Shown: in pieces, positions 9,970 through 17,459 of the stretch
How the letters are laid out: each line of letters opens with the position of its first letter
How positions within the stretch are numbered: the stretch's first letter is position 1
From: Prochlorococcus sp. AG-363-B11
Lineage (GTDB): Bacteria; Cyanobacteriota; Cyanobacteriia; PCC-6307; Cyanobiaceae
Assembly (NCBI GenBank): GCA_003278425.1
Contig: QCFE01000002.1
Coordinates: 1-64,000 of the forward strand
Length of the DNA: 64,000 nt
Direction: 5' to 3'
Notes under the pieces: model-generated
Seen by the model: only the letters and a program-made list of their open reading frames with translations
The model's database searches: none
What the model was told of the DNA's origin: nothing
Position numbers and translations under genes: made by a program

Positions 9970-11040
9970 ATGACTAAGCTTTTAATTGCTGCAAGTGGAA
10001 CAGGGGGACATATTTACCCTGCGCTCTCAGTCTTAGAAGCATTGCCTGAGTCTTGGAATATATCTTGGTTGGGTGTTGAGGACCGTCTAGAGCAAGCAGT
10101 TTTACCTAAAGAATATGAACTGATCACTATTCCTGTGCATGCAATACAAGCTAAAGGAATTGGGAGATATCTGCAGCTCATTAAATTATTATTCGCAATT
10201 TTCCTTGTAGCCCGACTCATACGAACGAAAAATATTGACATTGTTTTTACCACTGGAGGTTATATCTCTGCACCATCAATCATTGCCTCTAAGTTATGTG
10301 GGGTTCCTGTTATCTTGCATGAGTCCAATGCTTTCCCAGGGAAAGTCACACGTTTGTTAGGCAGGTTTTGTGATCAGGTTGCACTTGGCCTACCTGTTGC
10401 AGAAGGATATCTAAGAAATTGCAAGTTAACCCTCACTGGTACTCCTGTGAGAGCTGAATTCTTATTGCCAAATTCCTTTCCATCTTGGGCACCTCGAGGT
10501 AGTACTCCCTTGATTGTTGTCATGGGAGGTAGTCAGGGTGCTATTGGGTTGAACAGAATGGTGAGAATGGTTTTACCTGCTTTGTTAAACAAGGGATATC
10601 GAGTAGTTCACATCATTGGAACAAATGACAACCCAGCAGGTATAAATAATCCTAACTTTGTAGAAAAGATTTTTACTGAGGATGTTTCTGGATTATTGCA
10701 GCATGCCGATCTTGTAATTAGTAGATCAGGTGCTGGTGCTCTCAGTGAGCTTGCAGTATGTAAAACGCCTGCAATTCTTATCCCATATCCCTATGCTGCA
10801 GACAATCATCAGGATTTCAATGCGTCTTATGTTGCACAGTTTGGCGGGGCATTAATAATTCATGAAAATGTATCTGGGGAGCAAACTTTGCTTAATTCAA
10901 TCGTACGTTTACTAGATAAGCACTCTTATGTTAATGATCAAGGGACCACCTTGTTAAATAAAATGAGTGAAGGGATGGGAAATATTGCCTTTCGCGATGC
11001 TCATCTTGGATTAGTTGACATTATTTGTGGATATAGCTAA
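9970..11040 (+). CDS. murG: UDP-N-acetylglucosamine--N-acetylmuramyl-(pentapeptide) pyrophosphoryl-undecaprenol transferase
   Basis: It adds GlcNAc to lipid I to make lipid II for peptidoglycan at the cytoplasmic face of the membrane. The 356-residue GT-B glycosyltransferase has the N-terminal glycine loop SGTGGHIYPAL near 9-19, FTTGGYISAP near 93-102, and the C-terminal donor-site motifs GGSQGA near 185-190 and ISRSGAGALSEL near 254-265. The start is ATG. Its 3' end overlaps the convergent CobD-like gene by 20 bases. Confidence 0.96.
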   Translation: MTKLLIAASGTGGHIYPALSVLEALPESWNISWLGVEDRLEQAVLPKEYELITIPVHAIQAKGIGRYLQLIKLLFAIFLVARLIRTKNIDIVFTTGGYISAPSIIASKLCGVPVILHESNAFPGKVTRLLGRFCDQVALGLPVAEGYLRNCKLTLTGTPVRAEFLLPNSFPSWAPRGSTPLIVVMGGSQGAIGLNRMVRMVLPALLNKGYRVVHIIGTNDNPAGINNPNFVEKIFTEDVSGLLQHADLVISRSGAGALSELAVCKTPAILIPYPYAADNHQDFNASYVAQFGGALIIHENVSGEQTLLNSIVRLLDKHSYVNDQGTTLLNKMSEGMGNIAFRDAHLGLVDIICGYS

Positions 11041-12145
11041 TAACTTCTCGCATGGCTTTAATAATTTTTCGATTATCAGATTTTTTTTGAAGACCAATCC
11101 TCAACCAGTTCTCGCCCAATTCTTGAAAAGACCTACAATCTCTTAGCAAGATGTTTTTCTGAGCAAGAGTTTCTCTGAATTGTGTTAGTGAATCATTACT
11201 TTCTATTAGTTGGAAATTAGTAGCTGATGGATGTGCAGTAATGCCTGGTAACTTTTGTAAGTTTGTATGAAGCCATCTACCTTCTTCTTTTACCCAATGT
11301 TGAACTTTTTTTACTTGCTCTTTTAAAATTTCATCCTTCTTCATTAGGGTTAAACCTAATGAGACAGCTAACCCATTAACTGGCCAAGGGTCTCTCCAAT
11401 ATTGCCATTGTTCAAGTCTCGTGGCAGAGCTGATTGCATAGCCCAGTCTTACACCTGGTACGGAAAAAAGTTTTGTGAGACTTCGAATAACAATTAGATT
11501 AGGATACTTAGAGACTAATGGTATAAGTGATTCTTTCTCACCGTTAGGGACCAATGGCAGAAAAGCTTCATCGCAAATAACTAGGCTTTTTGAATTAAGC
11601 AAGGTCTCTAATGAGAGAAGACTCCAGCATTGTCCAGTTGGATTGTGTGGGTTCGTAATCCATATGACGTCTTTAAGTGGTTCTAATGGGAAGATTTGAG
11701 GGAAAATAGAATTCCATTTCAATGGAAGGGGGCTTGTTATGAATTCGCCACTCCAACACCTAAGTGCTCGTTTGTAATCGAAGAAACCGGGTGAAGGCAG
11801 AATACTAATACCTTGTTGCGCGGCATCACGTGCAGCCCAAGTAATTAGCTCTGACGCTCCATTGCCTGGTAAGACCATGGAAGAGTGGACTTTATGAAAT
11901 TTGGCAATTGCTTGCCGTAAAGCTAAATAACTTCGATCAGGATAAATTTCTAGTGCGGTTCCATTAATCCCTTTGTTTATGCATTTTTTCAGAAGAGTAG
12001 GAAGAGGGAAGGGGGCTAAAGAGGCACTTGCATCAATAAGGGAATTTATATTGACGCCTAGTCTTTTTGCTTCTTGTTCTCTATTCCCACCATGCTTAAG
12101 CAGAAGAGTTTCACTCTGTTGAAAAAATTTATTTGTTACTTCCAT
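11021..12145 (-). CDS. cobD: PLP-dependent aminotransferase, probable threonine-phosphate decarboxylase (CobD/CobC-like)
   Basis: A fold-type I PLP enzyme of 374 residues. The N-terminal HGGN motif followed by [14 protein letters not shown] is the pattern of threonine-phosphate decarboxylases, which make the aminopropanol arm of cobamides, rather than of HisC. The PLP lysine is in [15 protein letters not shown], and [11 protein letters not shown] is also present. A cobamide role fits because Prochlorococcus makes its own pseudocobalamin. Histidinol-phosphate aminotransferase activity remains an alternative. It precedes nothing on its strand but follows pyrD, whose stop it overlaps by about 10 bases. 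Confidence 0.82.
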   Translation of the reverse strand: MEVTNKFFQQSETLLLKHGGNREQEAKRLGVNINSLIDASASLAPFPLPTLLKKCINKGINGTALEIYPDRSYLALRQAIAKFHKVHSSMVLPGNGASELITWAARDAAQQGISILPSPGFFDYKRALRCWSGEFITSPLPLKWNSIFPQIFPLEPLKDVIWITNPHNPTGQCWSLLSLETLLNSKSLVICDEAFLPLVPNGEKESLIPLVSKYPNLIVIRSLTKLFSVPGVRLGYAISSATRLEQWQYWRDPWPVNGLAVSLGLTLMKKDEILKEQVKKVQHWVKEEGRWLHTNLQKLPGITAHPSATNFQLIESNDSLTQFRETLAQKNILLRDCRSFQELGENWLRIGLQKKSDNRKIIKAMREVISYIHK

Positions 12146-13314
12146 GGGAGCTCACTGCCTACAGCTTCTGCGATACTTCGACACCCATGTCGGTTGAGCT
12201 GAGATATGAGACCTTCAAGTATTTGAGGAACTAATATAGGCCCTTGAAAAATCCAACCTGTGTAGACCTGGATAAGAGATGCACCGGCAGTAATACGTTC
12301 CCATGCACTTTCTGGAGAGTCAATGCCTCCAACACCTATTAAAGGTAAATCTTTCCCAGCATTCTTTCTTAATCTTCTAAGCACTTCTATAGCTCTTGGA
12401 CGTAGTGGTTTCCCACTCAGGCCACCTTTCTCTATGCCAAGAGGTTTCCCAGTTTGTAAAACAATGCGCTTCTCTAGTCCAAATCTATCAAGACTAGTAT
12501 TTACGGCGATAATTCCCGCTAAACCTTCTTCATAGGCTACTTTTGCTAAATCATCAATTTCTCTATCTTCTAAATCTGGAGCTATCTTAACCAGTAGTGG
12601 TGGGCAAGAAGCTAAACGTCTAAGCTTCTTGATTAATCTTCGTAGTTGTGTTGAATCTTGTAATTGACGTAGTCCTGGTGTATTGGGAGAGCTCACATTT
12701 ATCACTGCATAATCAGCAAATGATCCAAGCATTTCAAGGGAAGAAGCGTAATCATCAGGTGCGTGTTCTAGAGAAGTAATTTTTGATTTACCAAAGTTGA
12801 GACCAATAATTGATGATCTACTCCCAGGTGGTGATATCTTTTGCTTTAGAAGAGTTTCTTTCATTTTTGCTGCACCACGATTGTTAAACCCCATTCGATT
12901 TAAAGCAGCCTTTTCTTTTGCGAGTCGAAAAAGTCTTGGTCTGGTGTTACCTAATTGAGCATGCCAAGTGACTGTCCCAAGTTCAACAAAGCCAAACCCA
13001 AAGTTATTCCATATTGCAGCTGCAATTCCATTTTTATCAAACCCTGCAGCAAGACCTACTGGATTCTTAAAGTTACATCCGAATAAAGTTTGTTCGAGCT
13101 TGGCATCCGTACGTTGTAGATCTTTTTCTAGCTCAGTTAGTAGATTTGCTATAGCTGGCCATTTTCTATAAATTGATATTTTTTCTAAACTATTAAGCAC
13201 AACCTGGGTTAGTTTTTCAGCATCAATTCCATCATCACGTTCAAGAATTTTTTCAAAGAACTGTTTATAAAAAAAATTACTTGAGGAAAATCTGGATTGT
13301 GAATTATTTCCCAT
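12136..13314 (-). CDS. pyrD: Dihydroorotate dehydrogenase (quinone), class 2
   Basis: It oxidises dihydroorotate to orotate in pyrimidine synthesis and passes electrons to membrane quinone through FMN. Class 2 features are the N-terminal extension that binds the membrane and the motifs [33 protein letters not shown] (catalytic Ser region), IGVGGI and the C-terminal FMN phosphate loop. I chose the ATG at 13314 (MGNNSQS) over a longer frame from 13362: the longer one would run 41 bases into rnhA, while 13314 leaves a 7-base gap. The gene is cotranscribed with rnhA and the CobD-like gene, judging by spacing. Confidence 0.94.
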   Translation of the reverse strand: MGNNSQSRFSSSNFFYKQFFEKILERDDGIDAEKLTQVVLNSLEKISIYRKWPAIANLLTELEKDLQRTDAKLEQTLFGCNFKNPVGLAAGFDKNGIAAAIWNNFGFGFVELGTVTWHAQLGNTRPRLFRLAKEKAALNRMGFNNRGAAKMKETLLKQKISPPGSRSSIIGLNFGKSKITSLEHAPDDYASSLEMLGSFADYAVINVSSPNTPGLRQLQDSTQLRRLIKKLRRLASCPPLLVKIAPDLEDREIDDLAKVAYEEGLAGIIAVNTSLDRFGLEKRIVLQTGKPLGIEKGGLSGKPLRPRAIEVLRRLRKNAGKDLPLIGVGGIDSPESAWERITAGASLIQVYTGWIFQGPILVPQILEGLISQLNRHGCRSIAEAVGSELPWK

Positions 13315-13321
13315 TTTGCTT

Positions 13322-13801
13322 TTAATGGTCACATTGCAGTTTGATCGCAATCTTTTTTGCAAAGCTTACTGCTATATCATCTACTCGTTCATTATCAGGA
13401 TCACCACTATGACCTTTGACATATTCGAGAGTAACATTAGCTAGACGAGAGTCGTCTAATGCTTTCCATAAATCCTGATTAAGAACTGCTTTCCCTGAAG
13501 CAGTTTTCCAACCCTTTTTTTTCCATCCTTTTATCCAAGTTTCAAAGCCATCAATTAGATATTTGCTATCTGTTCGAATTGAAAGCTTGGGATGTCTATC
13601 AAGTTTTTCTAGTTTCCTAAAGAGTTCTAGTGCCGCTTGAAGTTCCATACGATTATTTGTTGTTTGTGCTTCATATCCACCAAATTCTTGAACAGTCCCA
13701 TCTTCAAAACGTAAGAGTGCCCCCCAACCACCTGGACCAGGGTTCCCGCTGCAAGCTCCATCAGTAGCGGCTGCTATTACCCGACCATGTGCTTTTATCA
13801 T
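13322..13801 (-). CDS. rnhA: Ribonuclease HI
   Basis: It cleaves the RNA strand of RNA:DNA hybrids. The acidic active-site residues are in [18 protein letters not shown] (Asp), MELQAALE (Glu), IRTDSKYL (Asp) and a late ERVDDIA (Asp). The family's usual ~150-160 residues match. I start it at the ATG at 13801 (MIKAHGR). A longer in-frame ATG at 13822 lies inside the terminator hairpin of the rplL operon and adds residues not needed by the fold. The start codon follows the U-tract of that terminator by only a few bases, so expression may rely on read-through or on a promoter within the terminator region. Confidence 0.93.
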   Translation of the reverse strand: MIKAHGRVIAAATDGACSGNPGPGGWGALLRFEDGTVQEFGGYEAQTTNNRMELQAALELFRKLEKLDRHPKLSIRTDSKYLIDGFETWIKGWKKKGWKTASGKAVLNQDLWKALDDSRLANVTLEYVKGHSGDPDNERVDDIAVSFAKKIAIKLQCDH

Positions 13802-13804
13802 TTT

Positions 13805-13833
13805 AAAAAAATAGCCGGCCATATATGACCGGC
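13805..13833 (-). terminator. Rho-independent terminator of the rplK-rplL operon
   Basis: On the minus strand GCCGGTCAT (13833-13825) pairs with ATGGCCGGC (13822-13814) over nine bases with one G-U pair and a two-base loop. A run ending in six T follows. It lies 48 bases after the rplL stop codon and ends only three bases before the rnhA start codon. Confidence 0.85.
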
Positions 13834-13880
13834 GACAGAGAACAGACGATAAGTCTTTATTCTCAAATAGTAGCTAGGAA

Positions 13881-14270
13881 TTACTTAAGAGTTACTTTCC
13901 CGCCGACTTCTTCTATTGCTTTTTTCAGAGCCTCAGCTTCATCTTTAGAAATGCCTTCTTTTATGGTTTTGGGTGCTGCCTCTACCATTGCTTTTGCATC
14001 ACCTAATCCTAAACCAGTAGCGTTTCTTACTTCTTTAAGTACTTTGATTTTGGCAGAAGCATCGAAGCTTTCAAGCACAACATCAAATTCGGTCTTTTCT
14101 TCAGTGGCAGCTTCACCACCTCCGGCTGCACTAGGTGCTGCCATAACCACGCCAGCAGATGCTGCGGCAGAGACACCAAAGGCCTCTTCAATCTGTGTTA
14201 CAAGCTCTGAGGCTTCTAACAGGGAAAGAGTTTTAAGTGACTCTAAAATCTCGTCTGTTTTTGAAGACAT
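13881..14270 (-). CDS. rplL: 50S ribosomal protein L7/L12
   Basis: The stalk protein that recruits translation factors to the ribosome. Its 129 residues show an N-terminal dimerisation region ([18 protein letters not shown]), an alanine/glycine-rich hinge near 37-55 and the conserved C-terminal domain ([12 protein letters not shown], then [19 protein letters not shown] and [11 protein letters not shown]). It is the last gene of the ribosomal block, 55 bases after rplJ, and is followed by a strong terminator. Confidence 0.98.
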   Translation of the reverse strand: MSSKTDEILESLKTLSLLEASELVTQIEEAFGVSAAASAGVVMAAPSAAGGGEAATEEKTEFDVVLESFDASAKIKVLKEVRNATGLGLGDAKAMVEAAPKTIKEGISKDEAEALKKAIEEVGGKVTLK

Positions 14271-14325
14271 GATTGGAATTCAACAAGTATTTGGGAGAAA
14301 AAGTTTTAGTCGAAGATTTTGCTAG

Positions 14326-14853
14326 TTAGCTTTCGCTACTTTCAGCATGTTGTTTAAGTGACCTGGCTATGCCAGAAGGAACCTCATTAATACCAACAGC
14401 AATTTTTGTAGTGATGGAATTTAATGCGCCAGCAATTTGTGCCATGAGAACTTCTTTCGAAGGTAGAGCTGCAATTGCTTTTATTTCATCCTGAGTAAGA
14501 AGTTTGCCTTCAAAAAGACCTCCTTTTGTCTCGGATTTTTTGGTTTCCTTTTGGAATGCTTGGACTGCTTTAAGAGCACTTCCTACATCGCCTTTTACAA
14601 GAACAAATGCATTAGTGCCTGTTAATAAAGATTCAAGGCCTGACCAAGAAGCATCTCCATTAATGGCTTTACGCATCAAGGTGTTTTTAGTAACCTTGCA
14701 GATGCCTTTGCTTGGCTCTAGACGAGTACGCAAATCAGACATCTCTTTAATGGATAAGCCTTGGTAATCAAGGACTAAAGCCATTTCAGCTTCATCGAGG
14801 AGGCCTTTAATCTCTTCGACAATTTGTTTTTTGCTCTCCAGCGTGCGGCCCAT
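14326..14853 (-). CDS. rplJ: 50S ribosomal protein L10
   Basis: L10 anchors L7/L12 dimers to 23S rRNA. The ATG at 14853 ([14 protein letters not shown]) gives 175 residues, the family's normal length; a further ATG at 14889 would add 12 unusual residues. The core ([18 protein letters not shown]) and the C-terminal helix that binds L12 are present. An extensively structured leader lies between rplA and this gene, which is the usual place for autoregulation by the L10-L12 complex. Confidence 0.97.
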   Translation of the reverse strand: MGRTLESKKQIVEEIKGLLDEAEMALVLDYQGLSIKEMSDLRTRLEPSKGICKVTKNTLMRKAINGDASWSGLESLLTGTNAFVLVKGDVGSALKAVQAFQKETKKSETKGGLFEGKLLTQDEIKAIAALPSKEVLMAQIAGALNSITTKIAVGINEVPSGIARSLKQHAESSES

Positions 14854-14971
14854 AAGGATTGGATCGAATCGGGGGAAGAAGCCGGACATACGGCCGTTTA
14901 ATTATTCTATTTAAAGAAACGAGGCCGCTGTTGATTCAATCCATTTTTGGAAAATCTTTGCGTTTACCTCG

Positions 14972-15080
14972 GCAGGATGTTAAAGGAATTCACCTGAATA
15001 AATATTCAGATTAATCCCAACCTGCTGTCTATGGCCGGGCGCATGCCCGTTTGGAGTTAACCAATGTATTAACGATACAT
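14972..15080 (-). promoter_or_regulatory. Probable L10 leader (ribosomal protein autoregulatory RNA)
   Basis: The 238-base gap between rplA and rplJ folds well. Hairpins occur at 15064-15080 (ATGTAT/ATACAT), 15036-15049 (CGGGC/GCCCG) and 14994-15009 (CTGAATA/TATTCAG). A long-range helix joins GCAGG at 14972-14976 with CCTGC at 15021-15025 (plus-strand letters) and encloses the last hairpin. The position and layout match bacterial L10 leaders, where L10(L12)4 binds its own mRNA. The identification rests on position and fold, not on a covariance search. Confidence 0.5.
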
Positions 15081-15091
15081 CAAAGAGGTTT

Positions 15092-15796
15092 CTAATCTTC
15101 TTTATTGTCTTGCAAAGAAGCAAAATCTACTTCGACAGATGGCCCCATCGTTGAAGTTATATAAAAGCTTTTCCAATAACGTCCTTTTGCCCCACTGGGC
15201 TTATTCCTATCAATAGTCTCATATAAAACTTTGAGGTTATCTAAAAGGTCCTCTGCAGAAAAGCTTGCCTTTCCAAAACGAACATGAACAATTCCAGCAC
15301 GGTCTGCTCTGAATTCAAGTTTTCCAGCTTTGAATTCTTGTATTGCTCCATTTAGATCTGTAGTTACAGTCCCAGCCTTAGGGTTTGGCATCAGACCTCT
15401 AGGCCCAAGTACTCGCCCTAGTTTTGCAACTTTAGGCATCATGTCGGGTGTGGATATGAGTAGATCAAAGTTCATTTCACCTTTATTGATTTTTTCTATT
15501 AGATCCTCCTCTCCAGCAAGGTCTGCTCCAGACTTGCTTGCTTCGGCTACCTTTTCGCCTTTTGCTATAACAGCAATTCGTACTTTTTGACCAGTACCTT
15601 TTGGCAATGCAACTGTTGTTCTTAATTGTTGATCAGTGTATTTAGGATCAATACCTAGGCGAATGTGAGCTTCGATAGTTTCATCGAACTTTGCGTTTGC
15701 ATTTTCTTTAACAAGTTGAATTGCTTCTAAGGGCATATATAACCTTTCCTCAACTTTGGAGGATAGGCTGACCATTCTTTTTGATGTTTTTGTCAT
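15092..15796 (-). CDS. rplA: 50S ribosomal protein L1
   Basis: L1 binds the mobile L1 stalk of 23S rRNA. From the ATG at 15796 ([17 protein letters not shown]) the protein has 234 residues, the usual size; an upstream ATG at 15820 would add eight. Family motifs include [48 protein letters not shown] and the C-terminal [12 protein letters not shown]. It lies between rplK and the L10 leader. Confidence 0.97.
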   Translation of the reverse strand: MTKTSKRMVSLSSKVEERLYMPLEAIQLVKENANAKFDETIEAHIRLGIDPKYTDQQLRTTVALPKGTGQKVRIAVIAKGEKVAEASKSGADLAGEEDLIEKINKGEMNFDLLISTPDMMPKVAKLGRVLGPRGLMPNPKAGTVTTDLNGAIQEFKAGKLEFRADRAGIVHVRFGKASFSAEDLLDNLKVLYETIDRNKPSGAKGRYWKSFYITSTMGPSVEVDFASLQDNKED

Positions 15797-15878
15797 GAGA
15801 TATTGGGGTTCAAGCGACAAGTTTGCCTCCCCCTGTGATTGTGGAAAAAATTACTGTGAAAGTAGATTGATAAGAGAA

Positions 15879-16304
15879 TTAATCACTTACTGAAACGCCC
15901 ATATTTCGGGCAGTTCCTTCAATTACTTTCATTGCTGATTCAACATTATTACAGTTGAGATCAGGCAATTTAGTTTTTGCAATTTCTTCGAGTTGTGCAC
16001 GATTAATACTACCTGCTTGACCTTTTGCAGACTCTCCAGAGCCTTTAGCAATACCGGCAGCTTTTGTAATTAGAACCGAAGCTGGAGGAGTTTTGGTGAT
16101 AAAGGTGAAACTTCTGTCTTCAAAAACTGAAATCTCAACAGGGATTACAAAACCTGCTTTTTCTTGGGTCCTGGCATTGTATTCCTTACAAAAAGCCATA
16201 ATGTTTACTCCATGCTGACCAAGAGCAGGGCCGACTGGAGGAGCTGGATTTGCTTTGCCAGCTTGGAGGGCCAACTTGATCACAGCTACAATTTTTTTTG
16301 CCAT
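15879..16304 (-). CDS. rplK: 50S ribosomal protein L11
   Basis: L11 shapes the GTPase-associated centre of the 50S subunit and is needed for the stringent response on the ribosome. Its 141 residues match the family length. The proline-rich N-terminal motif [19 protein letters not shown] and the C-terminal rRNA-binding [12 protein letters not shown] region are intact. It is the first ribosomal gene of the block, 118 bases after nusG; that gap shows no clear hairpin. Confidence 0.98.
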   Translation of the reverse strand: MAKKIVAVIKLALQAGKANPAPPVGPALGQHGVNIMAFCKEYNARTQEKAGFVIPVEISVFEDRSFTFITKTPPASVLITKAAGIAKGSGESAKGQAGSINRAQLEEIAKTKLPDLNCNNVESAMKVIEGTARNMGVSVSD

Positions 16305-16422
16305 CTTTCTTTAGAAAATGATTAATTACGGATTACCTTGTTAAAAGGAAAATTTTGCAAAGGTTTTGGCAAACTTACTTCATTTGCATGCCCTTTAAAT
16401 TAATTAGTGAGCAATTACGCAG

Positions 16423-17082
16423 TTAGTTCTGTTTACTGATTTGAGAGAATTCCAGTTCTACGGGAGTTTCTCTTCCAAAAATTGAAAGAAGAGCTTTAAG
16501 TTTGTTTCGCTCTCCAGAAACTTCGATTACTTCTCCTTGGAAATCTTTAAATGGTCCAGAAGTTACAAGAATTTGATCTCCTTCGGCTAAATCGAGTTTT
16601 ACAACTGTTTTCTTTTCCGCTGCCCGTTTAAAAATTCTATTGACTTCTTGTCTGCTTAGTGGTCTTGGCTTGATATGCCCTCTTCCTTTTCCAGTTGCTC
16701 TACGATCTTCAGCTCCAACAAAATTGATGACATTTGGAGTACTTCGAACAGCCATCATTGTGTCTTCATCAAGCACCATTCTTACAAGCACGTATCCAGG
16801 GAAGACTTTTTCTTCAGTCGATTGCCTACTCCCATCTTTTTTGACTTTAACTGCAGGAGTTTGAGGAATTTCTATCTCAAGGATTCTATTGCTTACCCCT
16901 AATGTGACAGCCCTTTGTTCAAGAGTAGCTTTGACTTTTTTTTCGCAACTCGATGCTACTTGAATTGCATACCAGCGAGCAATAGATGTTTTTGCAGAAA
17001 AGTTGCTCTCCTCTTTATCAGAAGAAGGATGTATATCCATTACCTGGTGAGACTCTTGGAGTATGGGATCAATGTCTGACAC
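16423..17082 (-). CDS. nusG: Transcription termination/antitermination factor NusG
   Basis: NusG binds RNA polymerase and tunes elongation, pausing and Rho action. Its 219 residues comprise an acidic N-terminal extension of ~35 residues, the NGN domain (RWYAIQVASSCEKKVKATLE, then FPGYVLVRM) and a C-terminal KOW domain (EGDQILVTSGPFKDFQGEV). The order secE-nusG-rplK is the common bacterial arrangement. The N-terminal extension is typical of cyanobacteria (family knowledge). Confidence 0.97.
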   Translation of the reverse strand: MSDIDPILQESHQVMDIHPSSDKEESNFSAKTSIARWYAIQVASSCEKKVKATLEQRAVTLGVSNRILEIEIPQTPAVKVKKDGSRQSTEEKVFPGYVLVRMVLDEDTMMAVRSTPNVINFVGAEDRRATGKGRGHIKPRPLSRQEVNRIFKRAAEKKTVVKLDLAEGDQILVTSGPFKDFQGEVIEVSGERNKLKALLSIFGRETPVELEFSQISKQN

Positions 17083-17135
17083 GTTTGAGATAGAGATTTA
17101 AGGGTGTTGTAAAAAAGATGTTGAACTGTCTTGAT

Positions 17136-17378
17136 TCAACGGAAGATTTGTGAAGCCCCCCAGCCAAAAAAACGACTGACAGAGGCTATTAATGCTGCAG
17201 ATAGTGTAACCATTAATATTACTGCTATCGATTCGCTAAATAGTTGTTGCCGACTTGGCCAAACAACGAGTTTTAACTCATCAACAGTTGAGGGTAGAAA
17301 GCCTTTTTTTGGAGAAGGCTTTTCTTTCTCTGGAGGAGAGAGTGAATTTGGGGTTTCTTGAGGAGTTGAACTTGTCAC
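17136..17378 (-). CDS. secE: Preprotein translocase subunit SecE
   Basis: A single-helix SecE of 80 residues. The amphipathic conserved stretch (FLPSTVDELKLVVWPSRQQ) near 27-45 precedes one transmembrane segment (SIAVILMVTLSAALIASVSRFF) in the C-terminal half. A charged, proline-rich head of about 25 residues comes first. SecE clamps SecY in the cytoplasmic and thylakoid membranes. It lies 53 bases before nusG. Confidence 0.93.
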   Translation of the reverse strand: MTSSTPQETPNSLSPPEKEKPSPKKGFLPSTVDELKLVVWPSRQQLFSESIAVILMVTLSAALIASVSRFFGWGASQIFR

Positions 17379-17459
17379 GCTATATAAGCCTGAGGCTAAT
17401 GATGCCTGTGCAAATGCAATGGCCGTTTATAAATAATATGTTAGTAGATAAGCAAATTG

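Noticed and set aside
13825-14325. A 166-codon plus-strand open frame opposite rplL
   Set aside because: It lies antisense to rplL and the terminator. Its serine/alanine-rich translation is what an antisense frame of L7/L12 gives. No ribosome site or family resemblance.
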